Assembly (NCBI GenBank): GCA_029239365.1
Contig: JAQZBA010000006.1
Coordinates: 1 to 36,473, forward strand
Direction: 5' to 3'
Source of the DNA: Herbinix sp.
GTDB taxonomy: Bacteria; Bacillota; Clostridia; Lachnospirales; Lachnospiraceae
DNA length: 36,473 nucleotides
Below are positions 1-9,267 of this stretch, piece by piece (the stretch's first letter is position 1; every line of letters starts with the position of its first letter). A model generated the notes under the pieces. That model was given only the letters and a program-made list of their open reading frames with translations. It searched no databases and was not told the origin of the DNA. The translations under genes and the position numbers were made by a program.

Positions 1-308
1 GGAGCGAAAGATGATCTATAGGTAATCTATAGAGCGTGTAGCAATAGAAAGAATGAATCAAAGAATTAATCAGGTAATATGTAAGTATATTACATTAAAA
101 TGGTAGTTCCTGTCAATTGAAAACTACCGGATAGACATTAATTTGGTATATATTAACAACAACTTCTTTTTATTCTGCCATTTTTCACAACGCATTCCGC
201 CCTACCGGTTCCTATCCGGATGGAGCCTCTCGCCTTGCTCCTCGTATCTTCTCTTCCCGGAAGAATTCGTCCGGGACATCTCTTCCGGGAAGATAATGTT
301 GTAACAGA

Positions 309-581
309 TCATGCATAGGAATAATATAGCGATAGGCCATAAAGCAACAGAAATCCAGGTAACCCAAGAAGTCCATTCGTCAAGACTGTAACTCCGTTAA
401 CCCCGACACTAACGGGATACCCCTGAATACTTAGGGCGAGATTCAGAAGATAGATACCTGCCGTTCCAAAACAGGCACGTAGTGCAAAATCAATCAGTAG
501 GTCCGGCCTGCGCCTGATAATACATACGGTGATAAATATTACACAAGCGATAATAATCGCAATAAAGATATAGCTGTTCAT
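309..581 (-). CDS. BofA-like (pro-sigmaK processing inhibitor family) small membrane protein
   Basis: 90 aa, N-terminal TM segment, conserved C-terminal 'VTVLTNGLLGLPGFLLLYGLSLY' resembling the BofA family; located next to a YaaL-like gene. Confidence 0.75.
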   Translation of the reverse strand: MNSYIFIAIIIACVIFITVCIIRRRPDLLIDFALRACFGTAGIYLLNLALSIQGYPVSVGVNGVTVLTNGLLGLPGFLLLYGLSLYYSYA

Positions 582-715
582 ACTCTTATCCTCCTTGTCC
601 AGTGGTAGCTCCTAGTTCATTTATATACTTGTTTATCCATTTTATGTTAATAAATAGAATAAAAGGCAAATATTTTGACTATACTATAAGCAAATATAAT
701 TAGGATGGTGATTGA

Positions 716-934
716 ATGCCACTATTTACTAAGAAGAGACCATTAAAAGATAATCTGATGCTGATAAACGAGATCAATAAGACTAAGATGGCGCTGGAGG
801 CAGCTTATTCTAACTTTGAGAATGTTGTTGATCCGGACCTAATTGATAGCTGTATCTATGAGCTGAATGCAATCCAGAACAGATATCATTTTCTTCTAAA
901 ACAGGCTAAGGCTACGGAGCAAAGATACTGTTAA
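716..934 (+). CDS. YaaL/DUF2508 family protein
   Basis: 72 aa; 'LMLINEINKTKMALEAAYSNFENVVDPDLIDSCIYELNAIQNRYHFLLKQAK' matches the YaaL/DUF2508 pattern; adjacent to bofA-like gene as in the recR-yaaL-bofA neighbourhood, but divergently oriented. Confidence 0.75.
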   Translation: MPLFTKKRPLKDNLMLINEINKTKMALEAAYSNFENVVDPDLIDSCIYELNAIQNRYHFLLKQAKATEQRYC

Positions 935-972
935 TTAACAATTGATAATCGATAACCTTCCAGAAACTATGA

Positions 973-1003
973 ATAAGGCTGTCCCAATTCAGGACAGCCT
1001 TAT
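973..1003 (+). terminator. Intrinsic terminator-like hairpin after YaaL-like gene
   Basis: ATAAGGCTGTCC ... GGACAGCCTTAT 12-bp inverted repeat, 7-nt loop, followed by pyrimidine-rich sequence. Confidence 0.6.
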
Positions 1004-1100
1004 CTTCTTATGTATCTTATTATATTCGTAAGTACCTTAATAATTTTATCAATTCATAACTGTAAAGTACATTATTATTCTTTTGTACTCTGAACTTTTC

Positions 1101-1213
1101 CTAAGTATCTTGATTATTCCTAAGTATTTTGATTATTCCTAAGTATCTTGATTATTCCTAAGTATCTCGATTATTCCTAAGTACCTTGATTATTCCGAAG
1201 TATCTGATTATTC
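1101..1213. repeat. 19-bp tandem repeat (about 6 units)
   Basis: CTAAGTATCTTGATTATTC repeated with 0-2 changes at 1101, 1120, 1139, 1158, 1177, then an 18-bp variant at 1196; flanked by degenerate copies of TTCYTAWGTAYCT between about 1005 and 1410. Confidence 0.9.
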
Positions 1214-1423
1214 TTATGTACTCTATACTTCCTTCGTAACTTATCCAATTCTATTGCAGCCTTGGAAGCCTTTGTACTTTTATTTCTTGTTTTCTTCCGT
1301 GTCTCATTACTCTTATGTATTTCAGAATTCTTATGTATCTTTCCTTCGCTTTTTGTCTCAGGCGATTAGCCCTGATGTATCTCATGACAATTCTTTCGTA
1401 TGCTTCCCTCTTTGGTATCGGCT

Positions 1424-1903
1424 TTATGCAATAAACCCGCGGCTCTTGTTACTCGGATCAACATAGGTCTCATTGAGATAACCTCTGCCGTAGGTTAAGC
1501 CTGCGTAGAGCTGCTGCGTATTACGCATGACAGGACCACTTTTATCGGATTTGCTAACACCCTCGAACCCAACTAGAAGCTTATTCAGTACACTTTCTGC
1601 ACTGTCTAAGGAATCCGGAATTCTACGGATGATCGCTTGAATAATTCTCTTATTAACATATAGATATAGACTGAGTAAGTCATAGGAGATTGCATAGCTA
1701 TAGTTTAATGCTGCCTGCAACTCCGTGATATACTTCTGTGCCAGCTTTAGCTCTTTATCAAAGCCTGCTATGTCACACTTAGCAAATGCTTCCCGCGCTT
1801 CCTTAATCTCTGTCAAAATCATTTCATACAAGATCACGGTTAATTCGCTCTGCGAAGCCTGTGTTACTCTTAAGGAAAATGCTTTGATTGCTTCTTTATT
1901 CAT
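1424..1903 (-). CDS. fliS: Flagellar export chaperone FliS family
   Basis: 159 aa; 'QASQSELTVILYEMILTEIKEAREAF...ELQAALNYSYAISYDLLSLYLYVNKRI'; lies directly downstream of flagellin on the same strand. Confidence 0.85.
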   Translation of the reverse strand: MNKEAIKAFSLRVTQASQSELTVILYEMILTEIKEAREAFAKCDIAGFDKELKLAQKYITELQAALNYSYAISYDLLSLYLYVNKRIIQAIIRRIPDSLDSAESVLNKLLVGFEGVSKSDKSGPVMRNTQQLYAGLTYGRGYLNETYVDPSNKSRGFIA

Positions 1904-1935
1904 ATTCTCCTACCTTCCATTGTAACCAACGGCGA

Positions 1936-3495
1936 TTATTGTTGTAATAGAGTAAGAATAGTCTGGGGTCTCTGGTTGGACTGAGCAAGCATGGAGGTAC
2001 CGGCCTGCGCGAGTACGTTCTTCTGTGTATAGTTTGCCATCTCTTCTGCCATATCTACATCCTCGATACGGGATAAGGACTCAGTCATATTCTCTGAGGT
2101 AGTATCCAGATTGGAGATTGAATGCTCCAGTCGGTTCTGATAAGCACCTAACTTGGAACGAATTGCGGATACTGTATTAATTGCGTTATCCAGCAAGGTG
2201 ATCGCTTCCTGTGCACCATCTGCTGTACCTATATTTATCTTATCTACTCCTAAGGTAGCCGGAGTTACCTCCGGAATTCTTACTGCCATAGTCTGGCCTT
2301 CGTTTGCACCAATCTGAAGATCCATAGGACCGGCATCCAGGACGGATACTGTTACTTCAATATCGCCTGCCGGTGTTGAAGCGGTATCTTCAACTCCCGG
2401 AGTGAAAACTCGTGTTAATGTATTAATATATGCGTCATCAAAAACTGTTCCTCTTGTGCCAGGCTCAACTTCAAAAACCATACTAAAATCATTTCGGTCA
2501 GATACAGTTACTTTATTACCATCAACGGAAACCGTTGCTGTCTCTTTAAATATTGAGGTAGCTGATAATACAACATTTGCCTCTGCATCAAAGCCTTTTG
2601 AAACCGCACCATCAATGGTAAGACCAAGAAGATTGCACAGGTCCTCATTATCGCAGTACAACTCAACTTCTTGACTAGAACCATAATTTCTTGAAACAAA
2701 AATCATGTACGAGTTATCTGCTATCGGATCAACATCATACCCAGCCATCTCAGTAGCTCCGGTTGCTGATGGAGTATTTGCTGCTGATGCAAAAACATTA
2801 ATATCAACATTGTCACAGGCATCTCTAACCTTCTCGAATACATCATCCATGGTATCACCGACATTGACGGAAACAGTCTCGCCATTAATATTGATGGTAC
2901 CCGCTAAATCTTCTGTAATTTTTCCTCCCGATAGATCAGTATAATCTATTTGTGCTCCGACGATAACTGCCTGTCTCGCATCTCGAGTGATCTCTACTTC
3001 ATAACTACCTACGTCTACTGTGTCAGATAACGACACCAGACTTACATTATTGTTACTGGAATATGACTTTCTATCGATATTACCATCAAGCAGCGTCATC
3101 GTATTGAATTCTGTGGTTTCAGAGATTCTGGTGATTTCCTGGTTTAACTGGTCGATTTCGGATTGAATTGCAACACGGTCTGCGGTTGTATAGGTTCCAT
3201 TCGCGGACTGAACTGAAAGCTCTCTCATTCTTTGAAGCATGGACTCAACTTCAACTAATGCACCTTCTGCGGTCTGGATAACTGAGATGCCGTCGGAAGC
3301 GTTTCTGGACGCCTGGTCAAGACCGGAGATCTGAGTTCTCATTTTCTCTGAAATTGCGAGGCCTGCTGAGTCATCTGCTGCACTGTTGATACGGAAGCCT
3401 GAGGATAATTTCTCTAAGCTATTATCGAGTAAATTATTCGTTTTTGCTAATTGGTTGTTAGCTTTTAAAGCCGAAATGTTATGGTTGATTCTCAT
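1936..3495 (-). CDS. Flagellin
   Basis: 519 aa; N-terminal 'MRINHNISALKANNQLAKTNNLLDNSLEKLSSGFRINSAADDSAGLAISEKMRTQISGL' and C-terminal 'IRSKLGAYQNRLEHSISNLDTTSENMTESLSRIEDVDMAEEM...NVLAQAGTSMLAQSNQ' are canonical flagellin termini; central region variable. Confidence 0.98.
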   Translation of the reverse strand: MRINHNISALKANNQLAKTNNLLDNSLEKLSSGFRINSAADDSAGLAISEKMRTQISGLDQASRNASDGISVIQTAEGALVEVESMLQRMRELSVQSANGTYTTADRVAIQSEIDQLNQEITRISETTEFNTMTLLDGNIDRKSYSSNNNVSLVSLSDTVDVGSYEVEITRDARQAVIVGAQIDYTDLSGGKITEDLAGTININGETVSVNVGDTMDDVFEKVRDACDNVDINVFASAANTPSATGATEMAGYDVDPIADNSYMIFVSRNYGSSQEVELYCDNEDLCNLLGLTIDGAVSKGFDAEANVVLSATSIFKETATVSVDGNKVTVSDRNDFSMVFEVEPGTRGTVFDDAYINTLTRVFTPGVEDTASTPAGDIEVTVSVLDAGPMDLQIGANEGQTMAVRIPEVTPATLGVDKINIGTADGAQEAITLLDNAINTVSAIRSKLGAYQNRLEHSISNLDTTSENMTESLSRIEDVDMAEEMANYTQKNVLAQAGTSMLAQSNQRPQTILTLLQQ

Positions 3496-3518
3496 TAAGT
3501 ATCACCTAATCCCTTTCT

Positions 3519-3545
3519 GTTTCGGCAGCCATCCCCCTCCATGTA
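3519..3545 (-). promoter_or_regulatory. Candidate sigma-D/sigma28-like flagellin promoter
   Basis: On the minus strand TACA-N15-GCCGAAAC, close to the TAAA-N15-GCCGATAA consensus, just upstream of an SD-like AGGTGAT and the flagellin ATG. Confidence 0.45.
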
Positions 3546-3648
3546 ATGATGGTTCGCACGATATCATTCTTAGTAAATTTTCTGTCTTTTGTTCAGCAAC
3601 TTCCATGTGGCCGAAATACATCTAATATTATACTTTTCTGTTTGCGCA

Positions 3649-6600
3649 TTATTCGCTATCTTCAGCGTATCGTACCATTTGTACCATCGCTTTCGCCAGC
3701 CGGTACAATGCCCGTTCCGTTTCATTTCCTACGGTTTGAGCATGTCCTTCTGTCTCCGGGTGCTGATAACTGTAGTTATCCTTTTCTCTAACTGACACAC
3801 CAAAATCCAGCTGCTTCAAATTTATGTTGCTTTCCTCTGCTACATTTGTTATCTCTGCTGCCTGAGCCTGAAACCGATTCAATCCATTACGGTTATCGCA
3901 AGCGATAAAACCCTTTAAGGTCTGCTCCTTTAATGAGAATTCTGCCCGGATATCACCCAACTCCTCCGACTTTATCGTCACGGATACTCTCCCTGAAGCT
4001 TCAGAGCTTCGCAGAATCGTAAGGTTCATATTCGTTATACCCTTCGTGGTTTCAATCGGTATCTGGTAGAATTCCTTCGATGCTAACCCTCTTAAAAATG
4101 TCATCTGCTTACCGATACTTCTAAGCTCTGCCAGCTTATTGCTATCTATAATCTCCTGCGAACATGCAAGCTCCAGTGTTTGTTTTGCCTGGGCTTCCAA
4201 GCTCTCATATGCTTCGTTCACCGAAGACTTGTCGAATATTGTATCGGATAATTCATTCAATTCCTTTAGCTTATTTTCTGAATTTTCGCTACTATTTTCA
4301 TTTTGTCTTCTTAAAAGCTTTACAATAGGCGATATTCCATTACTTAATATCTGATTGGCTATCAGGATATTCTGGGATGAGCTGTTCATCTGATAATCAT
4401 TTAGGAAGCGAAGCGACTGCTCTGAAGTCTTACATAATTCTCGGAGCTGTTGTACCTTCTGTGTATGTAATTCGGTTGTGCTATCCTCAGCCTCTACATT
4501 TCTCTGAAGCTGTTCCAGCAACATCTCTAAGGGAACATTCTTAATTGTATCCCACATTCCATTATCATCGGCTAAAGCAGCGGTCATTGATTGAAGAAGT
4601 CCTGTCTGAGTAGCTGTCGTATTGCTCCCTATCTGTTGAGCCTCCTGCTGTAATAGCCCTAGCTTCTCAGGAGAGATTTCATCCACGATCTGTTTGAGCA
4701 CGCGGTTAAGGTATTTCACTTGTTCCTCAAGCTGTGCCTTCTCCTCTGACTCTTCGCCCATCGCTTCTTCAGATAAATTGTTGAAACCGTTCAACTGTTC
4801 CGCAATACTCTCCTTGTTACGGCTGATCTCGGTCATACTACCGAATTCATCATCGATTGTTGCCGATATTCTGCCCTTCTTATCGGTCTGAACCGCTGTG
4901 AGCAGATGGGATAGCGTTACCTCCCTGTCCGCCTTAATTACTGATCCCAGAGCCGCACCATCCGATTTCTCAACATTATAGAGCAGACGGTATACACCGA
5001 TATAGGTCTTACGCTCCTGTGGTGTAATTCCATTCTCCTTCTCCAACTTGTGAAGATAATTACTAAACTTATCCTCGGTTGTTATTCCAAGTTCCTTTTT
5101 CATCCGGTCAATGGCAGTATTAAGCTCACTGATTGGCAGGTTCAGAGGGTTAATGCCTTCCTTTATCATCCTTACCGTAACTGCAGGATGCAGGTTTTGA
5201 ATTAAGGTAGTTACTTCTTTATCATAGGCTTTCACCTTATCGATCGCTTCCTGTGTTATCTCCATCCGGTTATAACCAAGAATACGAACCGCTCGTTGGT
5301 TTGCCTCGGTTTGATCAATCCCTAGTTCATTCAGCAAGGAATCCATATTCGCAAAGGCCTTTCGAATCGAATCTCCATACTCTGAGTTCGGTACCGTTGC
5401 CAAGGTCTCATAGGCAGTGCCTGCCTTCGCATATTCTGCCTGAAGTCTTGTGCCGGAGGACAACAATCCCGGTATAGACTGAGTTGACCTCTCAGCAAGT
5501 GTAGCACCTAGTACTGAGGAAGGCATAAGCTTAAGCTGTTCTACATTCTGGGTTGTGGTTCTTAAGGTCTCTAGCGCCTCGAAGGTGTCTTCAATATCTG
5601 CCTCACTTAGAAGCTTCTTATAGTAGCTATCCTCGAGCCTACGAAGCTCCTCTACCACCTTCTCTAGCTTCTCTGTCTCGATATGGATGCCCTTCTTCTC
5701 CAGTCTCCCGGCGGACTCCAGTGTCATCTTCAGACGGATCTCTTCTAATTGTCGCTGAGCCTTTACATCCTCATATTCCTGACGAACTGTATCATCTTTC
5801 CTTGAAGCATCAGTCGTACCTATATCTGACGAGCCCGGATTGCTTGATACCGTCTCCGACGTAGCTTCTTCTTCTCTGACTGTAGCCTCCACCTTAATCT
5901 TCCCAGTGGCTATCTCTGCCTGAACTGTTGCAAGCTTCTTTATTGTTAATTCCAGCTTCTCCTGCACAGCGTAGGTTACTGCCTCATCACTGATAGAGTT
6001 AATATTCGTTATTACCTGTTGTAAGTCCGAGACACTCTGAGACGCTAAGGTTACATCCTTTGGTGCAGTGCCGCTCCTCATGCCTTCGATAATACGGTCA
6101 AGTACCATCTCTGAATTCGTATTATCCTTAATTTCAGCCAACTCCCTCTTATAGGCGAAGGTCTCTGCTGTCAGAGGAAGCTTATTCTCTAGAATCCATC
6201 TTGCTTCTGACAGATTCGTCTGATTAACCTCATAACCAGCCTCTTCGATTACTGCCTTAACCTGGTTCTCCAGCTGACTCCATTCTTGTCCTGATAGCGA
6301 CTCTGTTTTCTCCTGATACTTTGCACTCCCACTGTAATATGCCTTATAGATATTCTCAATGGTAGGCTCTACGTCCTGGGATATGAGGTATTTCATTGCT
6401 TTGTCATCTATTTTTATCACCGTACCACTAAGCGCTAAAGCTTTATTGATACGATCAATATTCTGCTCTGTAACAGGAAGATTCTCAACTTTTAGTCTTG
6501 AGATCAGATCTGCTTCCTTTATTATGTAAGCATTTGCCCCCCCAGTCTTCTCATGGTGTGCCTGTTCTGCCTGGGTCTTCTCTGCTTTGATCCGGTTAAT

Positions 6601-7131
6601 TGCTTCATATAATCCGTGAATCGACATTGTCTCAACCGGAAAGCCTTCCATCTCTAAGGCTTTATAATCCTGCTCGGTGAATTTTATACTGATCTCTTCC
6701 AGCTTATCTAAAGCATCCTGAGTAGCCTTGTCTTTCTCTGACTCCTTGGAAGCCTGTTCCTTCTTAGTTCGTAAGGTCTCCCAATCCGTTTCCTTAACCT
6801 TGATCGCTTTGATGGTTTGGCGTAACGTGTTTATGTTATCCTCTATCAGCTTAAGCTCAATCTCCGCTTTGGATGCTTTGATTACCTCGAAGGTCTTTCT
6901 TTCCCCCGGAACAGCATTCTTTAATACTTCCTTTGAGGTGGTCACTCTTAGACCATCAAAATCAAGGATTACCTGCTCATCGACTGAGAAAACGGTGCCT
7001 GTGATTATTTGCCCCTGCTTCAGTCTTGCCAGCCCATCCTTGTTTTTATCACGCTCCACAGTCGTTTCTAAGCTTCTATTCTTCTCTACTGCTTTTTCTC
7101 TTCTTGCTTCCATTGAAACGTTATAATTCAT
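3649..7131 (-). CDS. Large FliK-like/DUF6240-type flagellar protein (putative hook-length control related)
   Basis: 1160 aa; N-terminal beta-rich 'GQIITGTVFSVDEQVILDFDGLRVTTSKEVLKNAVPGERKTFEVI', long helical repeat region, C-terminal 'GRVSVTIKSEELGDIRAEFSLKEQTLKGFIACDN' resembling the FliK C-terminal domain; upstream of flagellin; SD GGAGG before ATG. Confidence 0.6.
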   Translation of the reverse strand: MNYNVSMEARREKAVEKNRSLETTVERDKNKDGLARLKQGQIITGTVFSVDEQVILDFDGLRVTTSKEVLKNAVPGERKTFEVIKASKAEIELKLIEDNINTLRQTIKAIKVKETDWETLRTKKEQASKESEKDKATQDALDKLEEISIKFTEQDYKALEMEGFPVETMSIHGLYEAINRIKAEKTQAEQAHHEKTGGANAYIIKEADLISRLKVENLPVTEQNIDRINKALALSGTVIKIDDKAMKYLISQDVEPTIENIYKAYYSGSAKYQEKTESLSGQEWSQLENQVKAVIEEAGYEVNQTNLSEARWILENKLPLTAETFAYKRELAEIKDNTNSEMVLDRIIEGMRSGTAPKDVTLASQSVSDLQQVITNINSISDEAVTYAVQEKLELTIKKLATVQAEIATGKIKVEATVREEEATSETVSSNPGSSDIGTTDASRKDDTVRQEYEDVKAQRQLEEIRLKMTLESAGRLEKKGIHIETEKLEKVVEELRRLEDSYYKKLLSEADIEDTFEALETLRTTTQNVEQLKLMPSSVLGATLAERSTQSIPGLLSSGTRLQAEYAKAGTAYETLATVPNSEYGDSIRKAFANMDSLLNELGIDQTEANQRAVRILGYNRMEITQEAIDKVKAYDKEVTTLIQNLHPAVTVRMIKEGINPLNLPISELNTAIDRMKKELGITTEDKFSNYLHKLEKENGITPQERKTYIGVYRLLYNVEKSDGAALGSVIKADREVTLSHLLTAVQTDKKGRISATIDDEFGSMTEISRNKESIAEQLNGFNNLSEEAMGEESEEKAQLEEQVKYLNRVLKQIVDEISPEKLGLLQQEAQQIGSNTTATQTGLLQSMTAALADDNGMWDTIKNVPLEMLLEQLQRNVEAEDSTTELHTQKVQQLRELCKTSEQSLRFLNDYQMNSSSQNILIANQILSNGISPIVKLLRRQNENSSENSENKLKELNELSDTIFDKSSVNEAYESLEAQAKQTLELACSQEIIDSNKLAELRSIGKQMTFLRGLASKEFYQIPIETTKGITNMNLTILRSSEASGRVSVTIKSEELGDIRAEFSLKEQTLKGFIACDNRNGLNRFQAQAAEITNVAEESNINLKQLDFGVSVREKDNYSYQHPETEGHAQTVGNETERALYRLAKAMVQMVRYAEDSE

Positions 7132-7348
7132 TTTTATCCTCCATAATGCAGAATCTAAGCATTATCTTTCATCCCATGTTGTATTTCGGTATAAGCCGTA
7201 AAAAACTTAACCTGTGCTTCGCTTCCATCGTCTAAGGGAAATATTTCATATAGCACTTCTTACTTGGATAATTTACGAATAAATATGAAACAACAATACA
7301 TTTAAAGGGATGCTTATCCCTGTGATAAGTATCCGGCAGGAGGTAACT

Positions 7349-9106
7349 ATGTATCATATACTTCGAAAACGAATTCTTGCCCTCATCGTAAGCTTATGCC
7401 TTTCTATATCGCTTTTCGGCTGCAGCTTCACTACTAAGCCGGAAAAACAGCAAAGCCAATTCGATGATTTCATGAATAATTTGTTTGTTCAAGAGGTCCA
7501 GTCTGACAGTCTATCCCTGAATTATTCCCTCGCAGAGCCTGAGAACTTCGGAATACATCAGACAGAAGCAACCTTCGGAGAATATAGTATTAGCAGAATG
7601 AAGGAAGACCGTGTAGTCTCTGAGAATCATCTTAATCACTTACTTTCCTTTGATTATTCTCTTCTAACTAAGGATCAGCAGTTGACCTATGATATCGTGA
7701 AGACATATCTGGAAACCGATCTCTCCCTGAGTGAATTCAATTATTATTATGAATGCCTTGGCCCAACGACCGGAATACAAGCCCAGCTTCCCATTCTTCT
7801 CGCCGAATATAGCTTCTATGAAAAGGAGGATATCGATGAGTATCTTCGACTCCTTCCCCTTATCTATGATTATTTTGCAAGTATCATCCAATATGAACGT
7901 GAAAAATCGGAACAAGGTCTCTTCATGAGTGATGCCGTAGCAAAACGGATTATTGCCCAATGTGAAGCCTTTATCACTGACCCTAAGAATAATTTTCTAA
8001 TTACATACTTTGACGAAAAAATCTCTGGTTATAAGAATCTTACTAAGAAGGAAGCAACTGCTTATCGAAGAGCAAATGCTAAGATTGTTCTCACTTATGT
8101 AGTACCCGCTTATGAAATGCTGGCAGATGCCTTAGAGAAGCTAATGGGCACCGGAACCAATGCGGCCGGGCTTTACTATTATCCGGAAGGGCAAGCTTAT
8201 TATGAATGTCTCTCAAGATCTAAAACAGGTTCTGATAAAAGCATGGAGGAAATCATCAATATATTAGAGACTGCCATCGGGGATGGTATCGTAGATATTA
8301 CAGCGCTTACCTTATCCGACAAGAATATCATTGATAAATATCTGGAATTCAACTCCTTTCCCCTCACGAATCCAGAAGAGATATTGCAGGATTTAAAGAT
8401 GGATATCACTACCGATTTTCCCAAGGCAAAGACCGTTAATTGTGAGATCAAGTATGTACCGGAATCTCTCGCCAATTACGTGAGTCCGGCCATGTATCTA
8501 GTCCCTCCCCTGGATAGTTATCAGAATAATGATATCTACATCAACGGAAATGACGAAAAGACCTTATCCATGATCTATACTACCGTAGCTCATGAAGGTT
8601 ACCCGGGTCACATGTATCAATGTGTTTATTTCCGCAGCCAGAATCCGGCACCCATACGAAGTATTATGAACTTTATGGGTTATGATGAGGGCTGGGCGAC
8701 CTATGTCGAGATGTGCTCCTATCGTTTTGCAGGAATTGATGATAACCTTGCTGATTTTCTGAGAGCCAATAACATCGTTATATTATGCATGTATGCCCGG
8801 GCAGATATCGGAATTCATTATCAGGGCTGGACCAAGAAGTCGGTGATGAAATATATTATGAACTTTATTGGTGATTCAACCATTGCCGAACTCATCTACA
8901 ATACTCTGCTTGAAGAGCCTGCTATCTATCTTCCCTATGCTGTCGGATATCTGGAGATGCAGGAATTGCGGGATAAAGCGGAGAATGCCTTGGGTGACAA
9001 GTTCATTGCAAAGGACTTCCATCAATTTATTTTGGATATCGGCCCGGCACAATTTGAAATAATCGATAATTATATGGATTCCTGGGTCGATCATAGCCTT
9101 AAATAA
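7349..9106 (+). CDS. DUF885 family lipoprotein (putative metallopeptidase)
   Basis: Lipobox-like 'SISLFGCSF'; conserved 'HEGYPGHMYQ' motif and 'DEGWATYVE' typical of DUF885; start moved to ATG 7349 preceded by AGGAGGT (ORF track starts at 7310). Confidence 0.85.
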   Translation: MYHILRKRILALIVSLCLSISLFGCSFTTKPEKQQSQFDDFMNNLFVQEVQSDSLSLNYSLAEPENFGIHQTEATFGEYSISRMKEDRVVSENHLNHLLSFDYSLLTKDQQLTYDIVKTYLETDLSLSEFNYYYECLGPTTGIQAQLPILLAEYSFYEKEDIDEYLRLLPLIYDYFASIIQYEREKSEQGLFMSDAVAKRIIAQCEAFITDPKNNFLITYFDEKISGYKNLTKKEATAYRRANAKIVLTYVVPAYEMLADALEKLMGTGTNAAGLYYYPEGQAYYECLSRSKTGSDKSMEEIINILETAIGDGIVDITALTLSDKNIIDKYLEFNSFPLTNPEEILQDLKMDITTDFPKAKTVNCEIKYVPESLANYVSPAMYLVPPLDSYQNNDIYINGNDEKTLSMIYTTVAHEGYPGHMYQCVYFRSQNPAPIRSIMNFMGYDEGWATYVEMCSYRFAGIDDNLADFLRANNIVILCMYARADIGIHYQGWTKKSVMKYIMNFIGDSTIAELIYNTLLEEPAIYLPYAVGYLEMQELRDKAENALGDKFIAKDFHQFILDIGPAQFEIIDNYMDSWVDHSLK

Positions 9107-9267
9107 CGCTTATTTATTCCAAATAGTAGCATTTACACGTTGACATTTACATGCATCGGTTTTATACTTAATGTGGCGGACAATTGATAAATATACAATT
9201 CAAGTTCTATTAATTCTGTGTATAATTCAGAATAAAGGAACAATTTAAAAAAATAGGAGGATATATT

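Noticed and set aside
253-292. Inverted repeat CTTCCCGGAAGA...TCTTCCGGGAAG downstream of the bofA-like gene as a terminator
   Set aside because: Hairpin is real but there is no T-run on either side, so I do not call it an intrinsic terminator; function unclear.
1101-1213. CRISPR array
   Set aside because: Repeats are contiguous 19-bp units without unique spacers and no cas genes are present; it is a simple tandem repeat.
1254-1466. 70-aa plus-strand ORF
   Set aside because: Lies in the degenerate repeat array and runs into fliS antisense; no recognisable family.
1936-3495. Flagellin central region as a phase-variable or hypervariable cassette
   Set aside because: Variable centre is normal for flagellins; no flanking repeats or inverted recombination sites were seen.
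6728-7126. 132-aa plus-strand ORF antisense to the large FliK-like gene
   Set aside because: Serine/leucine-rich translation typical of an antisense shadow of a real coding gene.
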